In this document: positions 1 to 12,276 of the stretch, piece after piece
How positions within the stretch are numbered: position 1 is the stretch's first letter
Layout: each line of letters begins with the position of its first letter
Source: Viscum album
Taxonomy: Eukaryota; Streptophyta; Magnoliopsida; Santalales; Viscaceae
NCBI GenBank assembly: GCA_963277665.1
Contig: OY728123.1
Coordinates: forward strand, 634,382,915-634,446,914
DNA length: 64,000 nucleotides
Reading direction: 5' to 3'
Notes under the pieces: generated by a model
The model's input: only the letters and a program-made list of their open reading frames with translations
Databases searched by the model: none
Told to the model about the DNA's origin: nothing
Made by a program: the position numbers and the translations under genes

Positions 1-1187
1 ATAAAGTTATATATTATTTTTATGATACACTTAATAATTATATGTATGATATCCAAAATAATTTATTAAGATCCATTAATCATTATCTTCCAGGGATACA
101 CATGTTTTAAATGATTTCCCAGTCAATTTATCCTAAAAAGAAAACCCTTTTTATGGGAACATCCAATAATCATACCCATTTTAATGTACACTATATAATA
201 TATTTTTAAGAATCCTATATTTTTATAATAATTATATTTATTTCTCCAAGTATTCTTTATCCAATTATGGTTTTATATAAAAGAATACTCCCTTGTATTT
301 TTGATATGACAATTGAAATTTTCCATTAACCACACTAAAATGTTTTAAATATATCGTTTTTATGTACTCTTTTTACATGTTATTTGATCATGATGATATA
401 ATGTTACATCATATAGGATAATTATACCTATTATTTTTTATGAATGATTTAATTTCATTCCATCATTTATATTTATATGATAATCCAATTTTTTGTTCAT
501 TATGACAAGACTATGATACCCATTTCATTCAATGGGTAACCCTTGTTTTTTATGTATGATTGATTATGAATAATTATATGTGGGGAAATAATATTAACAA
601 ACATTTTAAAATGGGTAATAACAAATATATATTCCAATTCATTGGGTAATTCTAGCACTCATGAGAATTTATGTGGAACAGTCTTGGCGGTCTGCCTAGA
701 CTTGTGCTACCATTTGCCAACATCTTGGTGGATAACTTGGACATCTGATCCTATTTGTGATAAGGTCACAGACTCCTAATAATTACTTATTTTATGTTGA
801 TGATACATTAATATGAATCCATTTTTATGTTATCCCATATTTATATGTTATTAATCAATATGTTCAATTCCTTTTTATGTCATTATGTAATGTTTTCTAA
901 CCCACATGCTAACGATTTATTCTTTGGATTATTCTTTTGTTTGAATTTTTTGATAATAAATTTGTTAATGTTTTCATCATGTTCTCTTATGTAGATTAAT
1001 TAGCATAGTGGATTTTAGGATACATTAATTAATATTATATAAAGAAATGTTTTATATAGTATAATGTTTTTAGTTTTATGCACCTCATCATCCAAGACAC
1101 TAGAACTTATTATCATTGTATTGTATATGATTCTTTATTATGCTTAAAATCATGTAATGATATGTTTAAAAGTAAAGGGGTACTATA
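1..1187 (+). repeat. 3' part of the long LTR upstream of chromovirus copy A (runs off the window start)
   Basis: This AT-rich stretch aligns by eye with 33,200-34,332 and, as reverse complement, with part of 38,134-41,285. Shared landmarks include the patch around 625-720 (CATTGGGTAA followed by CATGAGAATTTATG and a CAGTCTTGGCGG-like block). The last 190 bases match the 3' ends of the two short LTRs. It stops directly before a tRNA-Met-type primer binding site, which fixes the LTR end near 1,187. Compared with the full LTR of about 3.07 kb at 31,263-34,332, roughly 1.9 kb of its 5' part lies outside the window. It contains no gene. Confidence 0.75.
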
Positions 1188-1188
1188 A

Positions 1189-1210
1189 TTGGAAGCAATG
1201 TATGGTCTAG
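1189..1210 (+). other. Primer binding site of copy A (initiator tRNA-Met type, decayed)
   Basis: The site reads TTGGAAGCAATGTATGGTCT AG. It aligns with the better-kept TTGGTACCAAAGGATGGTCT at 19,553. The plant initiator tRNA-Met primer site is TGGTATCAGAGC followed by family-specific bases. It marks the LTR/internal boundary and the plus orientation. Confidence 0.7.
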
Positions 1211-1713
1211 TTATTTTTCAGAGATTAATAATACATCACTTTATTAAGAACATTAGGGATGAGACTTAGTATAATAAACATATATAATATTTTACATGCC
1301 TTGATTAAGTGGTTTATAAATCATGGCAATACATATTAGGATATGTATAATTGAATGTGTCTCTATAATTGATGTGTCTAAGGTAAATCATGAAAACACC
1401 ACCTTGAGATAGACTTGAATGGGAACCGGTGAAAAAAATGGGTCTTGTTGTACTCCCAGTTTGGCACTCTCAGGGGATATGATTTGAAAAATTTATATTC
1501 TTAGTAAAAGCCATTATTAAGAGAACAAAAAGTGAAATCCTTAAGTCTAAATATTTGGAAACATATCAATTTTATCATAGATTTAAACCTATGGAATCAT
1601 GAGAAATGGTATACTTTTTTTTAATTGTTTATCCTTTTATGATTAATGTTTCTTTTTTTATGTTTATTGTTATATATTCCATACCTCTAAATTTACATTA
1701 TTTTTGTTTTTTA

Positions 1714-4700
1714 ATGGATAGAAATAAAAGATCATTTTCTAATAACAATTAGTATATAAAACTAGATGATTCCCCTAAGGATATGCATGATTTGATTGGA
1801 GTGGGTGCTCAAGAATTTATGGAAGTACTTTCTCATCTTGCTCCAATTATGAATAATAACATAAATCATGGTAACATCCTACCCCTCAATATAAATAGAA
1901 TGGATCCATATAATAATTCATGTTGAAATTAGATCCCATGAATTGTGGATCTTCTGAAACCCTCTTCATAGGAAATTATTTTAACACCATTAAAAATATA
2001 TTATCTGTCCTCATGTTTTTAGAGGATGGGAATTTAAGAATGTATATCTGTCATTTTATTGGGAAAGTTGATCAGTTTTAGGGATCTGGTAAATAATATG
2101 CAGTCCCAAGAGGAAATTTATTACATTGATTGAAAAAAATTCAAGAAAAAAATGGATAAATATTTTCTACATACCCTCCATCTCAATATGGAAAGACAGT
2201 TTCTCATACTTAAGAATAAGGAAGATGAGTCTATTGGGGCGTATTATGAAGAGATATTAATGAATTCATGATTCATCTCCTAATATGTCATATACATATA
2301 AATCTAGGTCAGTCACATATTTTGTGGACCAAATCCCAATCTATGAAAAGTTTTAGAGATTTGAGACTTCAAAAGATATGGGGAGATTGTCCATTGAGAC
2401 TTATAAGATGAAATAGAGATCAAAGACTCTCAATGGTCTCTTGGGACCGGTTAAATTCTGTAGAAAATTGTGTTTAATAGTGTATTTCAGAAAATAAATC
2501 CCATAATAGAATGAAGATTGAGCATCCCACATGTCAAAATTTTTGGAAGAATCATTCAAGAAATTGTTTAAAGGGAACCATGAATTACTTAATATGTAGA
2601 TTAATGGGACATCGGACTAACTAATGCTAGAGGTATATGATGAATTCCACTAATGTTGAAGAATAAAGGAAGGTTTCGATCAATTCCCAGCTAGTTGTGC
2701 AGTGTTTTAACATCATGTAACATGGGAATTATGCTAACAAATTCACAAAATCCATGGATTATTGAAGGCAATCAAAATCAAACACCGAGATAATAAATAA
2801 AGAATCACTCTTATACTACCAAATTGGTGGATTCAGAAAATGATGCGGTGATAGGTTTTCTAGTTATTCATTCATGAATACTTAATGTACTAGTTTATAA
2901 TTTTTCTATGAATTCTTTTATATCATTAATTCATAGTAAAACAATTAAAACACCACATCAAAATTTGGTGATTGGGAGAATTATGGGAATAGAAAATGGG
3001 GAAATTGTAACATAAAAAGTATAGAAATAATCAATGATTAATATATGTTTATTGAATCTCCCAATTAATCTTGTAATAAATCTATTGGTGGGGTTATATT
3101 CTAATTTGGTCAAGGATTTTCTATCATTATATAAAGCCAAAATTAACTTTAGGAAAAGGGAGTTCACCTTTCAAATCCCAGAGTATCTTCAATTCATGTA
3201 AAATTGTAAGAAGGAAGACACATATCCTCTATTATCATGATATCAATTGTGGATATTGTCTCTTTTTATATTAATAATATAGTTATCACTTGATTGGGAC
3301 AAAAGAGATGATAATTATCGATAATATGTCCATTGTGGGGGATTACACTTATGTATTCAATTAAAAAAATTCTTGTCTTCCCCCTCATAGATAGTTTCAG
3401 TTATAAATTTAACATATTCATATATCACAATCTATATGTGAGACACCATATAGAGTGTACATTATTGATATAGAATAGCTGAAGAAGTTGTTACACAAAA
3501 AGATGGAGGTTGGTTTTATACACCTGAGTGCTTCACCATGGGGTAAATTTGGCCCCTTTGTTAACAAAAATGATGGATCAATACGCCACCACATTTATTA
3601 TTATGAGATAACTAAAATCAAAATATTTAAAAATAATACATATAATTAGATAGATGACTTTTTTCGATCAACTATGTGTGGCCATTTATTTTCCTAAGGT
3701 GGACGTTTGGTCGAGATATCTCCAATTAAAGGAGACGAATGATGATATTCAATGAAAATAATTTAAAAATAGGTATGGAAACTATGATATTATAGTGATT
3801 TCCTTTGGAAATAATAAATCTATAGAAATATTCAAGAATTTTATGAATTGAATTTTTACAGATAACCTCTTTAATTTTGTGGAAGTCATTATCGATGATA
3901 TTATGATAAAATAATACAGCAATGAGTAACAACTAAAGAATTTGAATACAATTATAAAGACAATTAGAAGTGATAAAATATATGAAATGTAAAGAAAATA
4001 TGAGTCTCGAATGGTGGAGGTATCATTATTTGGGCATGTTATCAGTACCAAAGTGATATTTGTGGATCCTTCCAAGACAATGGCAATGAAAGACTGACAT
4101 AGGAAAACATCTGTAATAGAGATCCACTACATTATGGGTTTATCTAGGTATTATTGTTGATTTTTTAAGATCGTATCACCATATTCAATCCCAATAACCA
4201 ATCTTATAGAGAAGGGCATGAAGTTCTATCGGGACTCAAGAATGAGTGGAATGCTCTGAGGAGCTCAAAATGTGGCTTAACACTACATCGATATTCACCT
4301 TCCTAATATGTGGAAAACAATTTTTGGAATACCATGGTACATCAATGAGGATATGAGGGTGTGTGTAGATGAAAATTGAAAATGTAATAGCCTAAACCTC
4401 TAGGTACCTGAAAATCAATTAGAAAAATAATCCCATACATGATTTGGAGTTGGTGGTTGTGATATTTTTGTAGAATATCTAGCAGAATTATACCTCTGGG
4501 GATAAGTGTGTTATATATACTAATCACAATAGTCTAAAATATATAATCATACAAAAAGATCATAACATGCACCAATGATGATGGTTTGAACTGATCAAAG
4601 ATTATAAATTCTAAATCCACTACCATCATATTAAGGAAAATAAGGGGGAAGATGATCTAAGTAGAGAAGATCGTGCATCATTAAGAAAGATTACAATTGA

Positions 4701-6224
4701 AAAGGATCGAATTTTTTTATATTTATATAGGATATAAATGGTAATCATTTTGAGTTGAATATCATTATTCCTCCCTAAAATTATTTATCAACCATCATCA
4801 TGTAGAATATATAAATTCTCAATGAAATTATGTGGAAATTCATAAATGGGAGGAAGATATAAATAATTTGAAATACTAATAGTTTAATATTGGAAAGGAT
4901 GGTGTCATAATATATAAACCATGATTATGTGCAACATCGATCTTCAGATAAATAAGGATATTTTGAATGGTGCACATAGATAAACCTTTTCTATTCACCC
5001 ATATATCAAAAATATGTATCAAGATCTCCAAGGTAATTATTGGTGGGACAAAATAAAGAAAGTTATTTTTGAGTACACATAAATATTCCCATTATGTCAG
5101 TAGGAGATGGTTTAGTTGAAAAAATACTATGGGGATTACAAAACCACTACCCATACCAATATGGAAGTGGGAGAAGATCACCCTAGACATTTTCTTTTAA
5201 ACTTCAAATGAAATTGAGGGGAAGCAATTCAAAATGGTTCATTTTGGATCTTCATTTGAAGACAACTAATTTTTTCACAATTCTAGGGGACATACTCTTC
5301 ATTTAACTTGCGTTGGAATATATCATAGAGGTGGTAAGGCTCTATGGAGTACCACTATCTATTGTATCTAATCGTGATTAATATTCACCATGATGGTCAT
5401 GAAATTTATCCACATTCTCTATGAACTGAATTTAACTTCATTACGTCCTAACATCCTCAAAATTATGGCCATTCTGAGTGAAATATTTAGAAACAAGAAG
5501 ACTTGTCATGATCAAGTTCTATGGAATTCATAAAAGGAAAGGGAAAACATATTAAACTAGTCAAATTTTTATACAACAACAGTTTCGACTCCATCATCCG
5601 AATGGAAACATATGAATCCCTTTATGGGAAAATGGGTAAAATAATATTGTATTCGGATGAAGATGCTGAGAATAAGCTGTTAGGACCTGAAATGGTTGAG
5701 GAAATAATGGAGAACATGAAACCCATTTAGATGTACATCTAGTATTTTAAATGAAAAAAAATATCTATATAATCAATAATCAATGTGAAATTGAGTTTGA
5801 AGTTAGAGAAATGGTATTCCTCATGATATCTCTACAGAAGAAGGTCATGTGATTTGGGATGAAAGGAGAGATAAGTGCCAGGTTCATCGGCATTTTTGAG
5901 ATTCATAATCACATCGGATCTGTGTTCTATCGCCTAGAACATACACCTATCATTTCTAAAGTACCCGATGTATTCAATGTATTAATTTTAAGGATTTACA
6001 AACTAGATCCTTCACACATACTGTCTTCAGAGGCTGTAGAGTTGCAGAATGATATTTCTTATGAGGTGCAGCAAGTGAAGATCATGGATATTAGAGATAA
6101 TGTTATATGAAAAAATACAGATCACCTAGTTAATGTACTATGGAGGAACCATAATAATGAAGAGATTACATGTGAACTGGGGGATGTATTAAAGGAGGAG
6201 TACCCACAATTGATTGAAGCATAG
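1714..6224 (+). pseudogene. Decayed gag-pol of chromovirus copy A (Ty3/gypsy, Tekay-like)
   Basis: This is a dead gag-pol readable only as fragments across frames. Gag starts at ATG 1,714 (MDRNKRSFSNNN, then a stop). Reverse transcriptase begins near 3,504 with FIHLSASPWGKFGPFVNKNDG, matching the plant gypsy pattern GFIRPSVSPWG..LFVKKKDG. The catalytic box at 3,874-3,905 reads FVEVIIDDIMI and keeps both aspartates. The [15 protein letters not shown] segment is at 4,125-4,160 and an integrase zinc-binding region (MYQDLQGNYWWDK) at about 5,010-5,050. Integrase C-terminal sequence (FLYNNSFDSIIRM..YESLYGK, LLGPEMVEE) occupies 5,521-5,730. A chromodomain-like end (LVNVLWRNHNNEE, EEYPQLIEA) finishes at 6,224. 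Many stops and frameshifts make it inactive. The single polyprotein order RT-RNaseH-IN-chromodomain is diagnostic for chromoviruses. Confidence 0.85.
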
Positions 6225-6256
6225 AATGTAAAATGATGTTTCGAGGGAATCAATTT

Positions 6257-6269
6257 TATGGTGGAAGAG
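6257..6269 (+). other. Polypurine tract of copy A
   Basis: TATGGTGGAAGAG lies immediately before the LTR start TGTAATAACC. The equivalent sites are AAGGGGGGAAGAA at 24,608 and AAGGGTGGGGGGAGAA at 31,247. Plus-strand priming sits directly upstream of the 3' LTR in this family. Confidence 0.7.
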
Positions 6270-7156
6270 TGTAATAACCAAATGATTTATCAATTGATTT
6301 CCCTTTTTATAATTATGTCTTATACTATAATTATATTAGGTTACAAATAGTTCCCATCACACACCATATAAGTGAATAATGAGTGAAACAAAAGGTATCT
6401 CTATAAGGTATGGAACATATACTTATTAAATAGAAACATGACATTTGGAATAGTAATGTCACCTTTATGAATAGTAAACAAGAAAATTTAATAGTAACCT
6501 AATTATTTAATGAATAAATAAAATTTATCCAACTGAAAGTGAAAATATTATATAATTATAACATATTTTATGTAAGTATTTAGTTTATAAATTATTAATT
6601 AAGTGTCATTATTTTTGTAAGTCTGGTATATGAAAGTAAATATTTTAGATTATATTAATAATTAAAAATAATATTTATTTTAAAAAATTTATTCACAAAT
6701 AAGTATTCTGATGACCAGTAATTACAAGATATCATTAAGTGACAATAATTAATTTTTTAAGTTGTTAGAAAATCAGTTGTAATTTTAAAATAAGTATATT
6801 TTAAATAAATTATGATTTCAATTAAAATTTATACTTCACATATTTATAAAATTATCTTCCAAAAATTGAGTTCATATTTGAAATATAAACACTGAAAAAT
6901 GGTAGGGTTTAATTTTTGAGAATTTACTAAAATACTAGAATTTTTGTGAATAGTAAAATATGAGTATTTCCGTTAAATGCTAAAAATATTAATTTATACA
7001 TCATTATTGAGTAATGAGTGATGTAAAAGGTCTTTTTTTTAGAACTAAAATATTCTATTTACTATTTTTGGTCCCAAGAATCAATACTATTAATAGTCAT
7101 GAGAAAAAATATATAACTATTGATTAAAATAACATGAATCCCCTTCATTCCCCCAT

Positions 7157-7165
7157 TATAAAATA
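7157..7165 (+). promoter_or_regulatory. LTR TATA box (TATAAAATA)
   Basis: TATAAAATACCACCC is followed by a pyrimidine-rich stretch. The block recurs at the same place in the LTRs at 25,508 (CAATAAAATACCACAC, damaged) and 32,149 (TATAAAATACCACCC). Its position about 890 bp into the LTR fits a U3 core promoter. Activity is inferred only. Confidence 0.55.
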
Positions 7166-7777
7166 CCACCCATATTTTCCTCTACTCCTCACACCAATGA
7201 AGAAGTGTTCCTAGTCATAATTTCACTCAAATATCTCACTATTCCCCTATCCCATTTCCAAAATCAATTTTTTTCTTCAGAAGACAAAATCCTCTCCCAT
7301 AAAGCGGTTCTTAAGGAAGATATATTCACGTTGTAAATTCCTCTTCTCATTTAATTTATTTTCATTCATGTTTCGTTCATTCATTTTATTTTCCATCCTA
7401 TGTTCATCCAAATGTTATAATACCACTAATAATGTATATAAAAAGGAATATTTTTTTTTATTATGATGGAATAATACATCATCATCTATCCATCACCCTC
7501 CTTTTATACTAGAAATTAAAACACCATCTGAGATGTTATAATTTAAAACATTATAGGATGAAATGTTTTCAATTTATATTAATATATTCAATTACATTAA
7601 ATAATTTTTTTTATTCTTTAACAAAAATATAATACACAATTTAGCATAATGGAGGGTAGGATCCATTTATTAATATTATATAATGAAATGTTTTATTTAT
7701 TATCATGTTTTTTGTTTTATGTAATTCATCATCAACGACACTAAAATTTATGATCATTGTATTTTATATGATTGTTT

Positions 7778-7782
7778 ATTAT
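7778..7782. repeat. Left 5-bp target duplication of the nested element (ATTAT)
   Basis: ATTAT precedes the element edge at 7,783 and ATTGT follows the other edge at 19,501-19,505, one mismatch apart. Fusing the flanks restores the LTR sequence seen in other copies (TTTATTATGCTTAAAATC in copy A). Five-base duplications are normal for gypsy integrases. Confidence 0.65.
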
Positions 7783-8830
7783 TTTCACAACCCAACCCAT
7801 ACTTGGAATCTAGCCGCAACTACCCCAAGGCTACCTCCATAGGCTAGGGGTTTGCGACTAGCGCTGATGGCACAACAAACTAGCAGAGGACTTTTCCTAA
7901 GAAACTACACACACACATGCAGCCAACTTAATGAAAAAGTTATGAGAAAGGAAATAAAGATACAACACTGCTGCAAAAAGGGAAAAACATGCATTGACCT
8001 CTAAGAAGTACAAGTAATGTGCTGAAAAGTACTGTCAAGTAAAATGAATAGAAAAAGGGGCAACACGCGTGCCCAACTAGAAAGGTTTCATAACCCGGAA
8101 ACACGTAACATGAAAGTAAACCTCTGGTGAGTCACACCCAGAATGTCCTTCTATGGCCACTGAATGCAGCCCACACTCCTGTATCCTCTACGCCTGTCCG
8201 TAGTCTCAACTGACCTGTCTGTCATCTTAAAGGGAACACCAAGTGTGGGAAAATCCCAAGAAGGGATTAGTATAGAGATACTTAGTAGGACTCTCTGAAA
8301 TCTTGAGGGAGCCACAAAGGAGGTACTAAAACGGTGAGAGGTAGATAGATCAAGAACAGTGTATGAGTACAATAGAGAGAGTGTAGCTCAACCCAACAAG
8401 AGAAAGGAAGCAGACTTGTTTAGATGCAAGGTGCTAAAAATGGTGAGAAGATGAACTTCTCATCGAGTCTTAGCTGCCTATAGAAGGAGAGTAGACTCGT
8501 CCAACCAGGGGGAGCTAGACACAGAAAGGATGTGGCATACCCAGCACATCTTCTCCCCTCCTAGAAAGAGTGTAACCGAACCCAAGGAGTGGGATCAAAA
8601 TTAGGGTTTATATATATGCGCAACAAGAAACCCGAATGACTGTGTAAGGGGATATCTATCTCCACACTCAGGATACGAAGAGTCCCCAATAGTTCAAAGG
8701 ATATCTGTCACTGAAGACCAACAATCCTGCATGGTAATGTTTCCTCATCGCTGAACCGTACAACCAATTGTCCCGCTCCAGTTACCACATAGAAAAGTTA
8801 CTGAATAGCCTAATAGAAAAGGGATGAGTC

Positions 8831-9280
8831 TTAAAGAAGTCATCAGGTAACCCACTGCCCAGCGCCGCTGGAGGGTAAACCACAAGAGGTCGTCAAGTAA
8901 CCCACTGCCCAGCCCTGCTCGAGGGTAAACCATAAGTGGTCATCAGGTAACCCACTGCCCAGCCCCACTAGTGGGCATACCACAAGGCATAGTTAGGTAA
9001 CCCAATGCCTAGCCCGGATGGAGGGTAAACCATAAGAGATGGTCATGTAAACCACTCCCCAGCCCCGCTAGATAGAAAAACAGAAGAGATCATCTGGTAA
9101 CCCACTGCCCAACCCCGCTGGAGGGTAAACCCTAAATTCAATGGGTAACCCACGGGCCAGCCCTGCTGGAGGGTAAACCCTAAGGTCAATGGCTAACCCA
9201 CTACCCAGTCTCGTAGGAGGGTGAACCCTAAGAGGTCAATGGGTAACCCACTACCTAGCCCCGCTAGATGGTAAACTCAG
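8831..9280. repeat. About nine 50-bp tandem repeats in the LTR
   Basis: Units begin at about 8,841, 8,891, 8,941, 8,991, 9,041 and 9,091, exactly 50 bp apart, then about 48 bp apart at 9,141, 9,189 and 9,237. The core is GGTAACCCACTGCCCAGCCC followed by GCTGGAGGGTAAACC. The same array is at 16,081-16,520 in the partner LTR, so it existed before insertion. Confidence 0.85.
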
Positions 9281-10296
9281 AACTGGTCCGATAACTCCGC
9301 ACAACCTATTCCATCACTAGGTGTCACTAACACCGCTACCGTTTGTAGGTTCGGAGAGCCTCAAAAGGAGCTCCGACCAATTACCTTTCATATTTCTATA
9401 TTTAATGAGATCTTGAAAGAGACTATGCACGTACAAACATATTTTACCATCATAATCCTTACAAAAAAACCCTCGAGATAGACAAATTACACTTTGGAAA
9501 CAGGCTCCTAATGGAATAGTTATTAAACACCACTTTATTCCCATACGACGTCTCGTGGGGCCCGCACCTCGATCCCAATAGAGGTCTAGAAAACTACGCC
9601 ATCATGATTATCTTGAAAATTAATCACCAAAATTACTATTCATACACCCCAAATAGATGCCTGATGGAAAAGTCACAGTACGCTGCACACAGCTCAAAAG
9701 ACAGCCTATTGGGCCCATGCCTCATGTCCGGCTTCAATTCATGAAATCACCCTAGTCAACTTCGCCTCGATGCCAGGGTCACAACCCCACTAACGGCCCC
9801 TAAAACAGACTCTAGATGCAGAAGCTTCCAATCCTCATGTTATAAACAAATGGAGCCCTATGGGGCCCACACCTCAACCACAAAACACGTGACAGAAAAC
9901 ATAACATTGCGTTCCTTGGAAATAACCATGAGGCGAAGGCTCTTCATTTTCCCTGAAAGGAATTATAAAGGATAATCCATAAAAACACAGCATATGTCCG
10001 AAAGACACCTGTTGGGGCCCACACCTCATTTCCAAATTTATACCGGTGGATTGCATTGTTGTAATCCCCTCAGAAAAACACTCAAAAATGAGTACTCAAC
10101 CACCCCATATGGATGCCAGATCAAAAAATAGTGCTTCACCGTAAAAGGTGGGAACTAGGTTCTTTGGGGCCCGCACCATTTCTCAAAACTAAATTCTTTG
10201 AAAATCATATAAAAACTCCACATGAGGACTGGGGTCACGCTGCCTCTAACAGCGAGTCAATCGGACATCCCAAAAAGGAGTTAGGACATATTCAAG

Positions 10297-10318
10297 ATTA
10301 ATTAATTAATTAATTAAT
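10297..10318. repeat. (AATT)n microsatellite
   Basis: A run of alternating ATTA/ATTAATTA units. A matching run (GTTAATTAATTAATTAATTA) is at about 17,549-17,569 in the partner LTR. Confidence 0.8.
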
Positions 10319-10624
10319 CACATTTAGAATTTCATGATACCGGGAAACGAAACCATGTCTAAAGAGTATCGCACCAACTTTGGAAGGACTATCTCATCTC
10401 CTAGGCCACATCTCCTCTGAGGGCGTGTGAAACGGACGTCCATCTCATGAACCATGTTCGTCGCAACTTTAATAATAATTTAATATTAATAAATTAATGT
10501 ATTTTAGGTCACCCGTCCTGGGGTACATAACACAAATACACCGAAACATACTTAAAAAATTATGTCTCACTAACATGGATCTTCATCCATAGACGGGGCA
10601 TCAAATGGAGGTGTCGTTTAGATG

Positions 10625-11290
10625 TTACACCCCCCAACGTAAGGGGGCCTAACCGGGCCGGTTCACCCCGGTCTGCCCGCTCCGAACCGCCGACCCACCA
10701 TGCCGCGTCCCACATGCCGCGGCCCGCCCAGCAGCACCGAACCCGCCTCAGGTCCAGTATTCCTCAATCCGACTAGCCCTATGGATGGTCTTCATTTCCC
10801 ATCAGGACCCACGATGTGCGGGTCCTTGTCCCCCCAGCAAACCGACCTAGGCCGGTCTTCCTTGATGAGCCAACAGGACTCACAATGCGTGGGTCCTGGC
10901 TTCCTCCATACACATGAGGTCAATCCTCGAGCTCCTCTGCTGAGCATGATGGGAAGACCGGATGTCGTTGCCTCTGCCTCCCACAACACCACCCTGCTAC
11001 CCCCCGCTGCCTGCCTCTCCGCTCAACCACGCGCCGCCTACTCGACGCCGCCTGCATAGCCGAGCCTGCTTTTATCTAAACCATGTTTCACCATCCACAG
11101 CCGCACTACTAGACTCCAGTCACTGCTACCCTCAGCCACTCGGATCCTCTGGCCGCTCACCACCTTCGTCCAGCCAGCGACACCAGACACCACCCGGCCG
11201 CCTGCCGCTTCGATCCGAACACCATTTGAACAGACCACCTCATCTGAACCCCCCGTTAGGCCACCCCAACCTCTAGTCACCGACCATTAC
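10625..11290. other. GC-rich CpG-containing block inside the LTR
   Basis: The block starts with CCCCCCAACGTAAGGGGGCC and is rich in CCG/GCC. Its counterpart is 17,881-18,640. Several overlapping open frames on both strands (for example 10,700-11,059) are a by-product of few AT-rich stop codons; their predicted proteins are low complexity and not conserved in frame between the LTRs. It probably belongs to the transcribed R-U5 part, because the TATA box lies nearer the LTR start. Confidence 0.65.
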
Positions 11291-11778
11291 TGGTTGGGGG
11301 ATTCGAACGACCTCCAACAAAGCTCCGGCGGCCCAAATTCAAAACGAAACACGGGTTTGGGATCCATGGGGTGAGGCCTTCACACCACCTACCCTCGATC
11401 GTTGATCCGACAAGATTGGAGCATCTGGAAATATGGACGAAGAGTGCCCAAAGAACGATAAATGGAAAGAGTCTAGGGGAATTGGCTGTGTTCATTCAGC
11501 AAATACCCCAAATTCTAAAATTTATGAATTTAAAATAGAAATTTTTGACAAAAACTCTATGAATTTCACGATGATGTGAAATTTAATAATAAATCCTACC
11601 TCATTGGATCCGTTTGACGTTGGCAATGCCTTCGTTGCACTCCACCTTTGATCATCCGAGGTTTCAGAGAATATTTCTCCTCAATCTAGAAAATAACTGT
11701 GATGAACCGTTGAGAGATAGGGGAAGAGATAGAAAAGAAGAGATATAATGGAAAACCCTAACTCCAACAACTTTTTTC

Positions 11779-11788
11779 TATTTATATA
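11779..11788 (-). promoter_or_regulatory. Canonical TATA box of the LARD-like LTR (TATATAAATA)
   Basis: On the minus strand TATATAAATAG is followed by GTTGTTGGAGTTAGGGTTTT. It lies about 480 bp from the LTR start at 12,263. The partner LTR is damaged at the same place (around 19,010-19,025). If it is the promoter, U3 is short and about 4 kb of the LTR is R plus U5. Confidence 0.55.
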
Positions 11789-12263
11789 AAAAAAACACAT
11801 AGTGCGGAATCTGAATTCACCGTACCCTCTCATTTTATGTCATGCCTACAAAAAATCCCTTATTTCAAACTCAATGGAAGCCCAATATTTCCATTCCAAA
11901 ACTCAATTTGATTGTTATTTGAACGTAATTCTAGGGATAAAAATCCCTATGTCATTATTTCAAAATGACGGTTTTTCCGCTGGTTGACATCTCTCACAAC
12001 AGGCCCGCACGCACATCTTTTACACCACACCTAGGGTAAAAGGCACTCTCCGGACGGAACTGTGCCCTCATATTTCTAATCTGATCAACCATTTAGGAGA
12101 AAACACAACCCCTCCATGTGCATATTATTAAAATAGTTAATATATTATAAATTTTATTCCGAGCACACCATGCATCGGAATCTCACGCTATCATTGTGCC
12201 TATCTCTGGAATTATATGTAGAAATATTCCAAAGTCTTATAGGGAAAAAACCGGGTCTATACA

Positions 12264-12276
12264 TCATCCCTCCTTC
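12264..12276 (-). other. Polypurine tract of the nested element
   Basis: On the minus strand TGAAGGAGGGATGA ends directly at the LTR start TGTATAGACC. This supports minus orientation and the LTR edge at 12,263. Confidence 0.65.

Larger units (their letters stand above)
6270..7782 (+). repeat. Short LTR between copies A and B, first part (interrupted at 7,782)
   Basis: It begins TGTAATAACCAAATGATTTA right after a polypurine tract and aligns along its length with 24,621-26,130. It continues at 19,501-19,551 beyond the nested insertion; the joined length of about 1,565 bp agrees with the intact short LTR. Near 7,637 the sequence jumps from ACAAAAATATAATACACAA to TTTAGCATAATGGAGGGTAG. In the long LTR about 1.5 kb separates the corresponding points. 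It holds a TATA box and no coding sequence. Confidence 0.8.
7783..12263 (-). repeat. 3' LTR of the nested LARD-like element
   Basis: It aligns end to end by eye with 15,022-19,500, with about a quarter of positions differing in the first 150 bases (rough count). Modules in plus-strand order: a terminal block (TACCCCAAGG..TTTGCGACTAGCGC, 7,816-7,865); 50-bp tandem repeats (8,831-9,280); an (AATT)n run at 10,297-10,318; a GC-rich block (10,625-11,290); a TATA box (11,779-11,788, minus); and a start-proximal motif at 12,155-12,185 related to CGGGC.CA..GGGCC.CGGAATC. Open reading frames inside are unrelated between the two LTR copies, so I treat them as chance. Confidence 0.8.

Noticed and set aside
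8831..9280. Regular 50-bp repeats as a CRISPR array
   Set aside because: Units are contiguous and variable throughout, with no constant repeat plus unique spacer pattern, and the context is a plant LTR.
10700..11280. Frames of 80-119 codons in the GC-rich block of the nested element (also 18,266-18,724)
   Set aside because: They are not conserved in frame between the two LTR copies and are low complexity.
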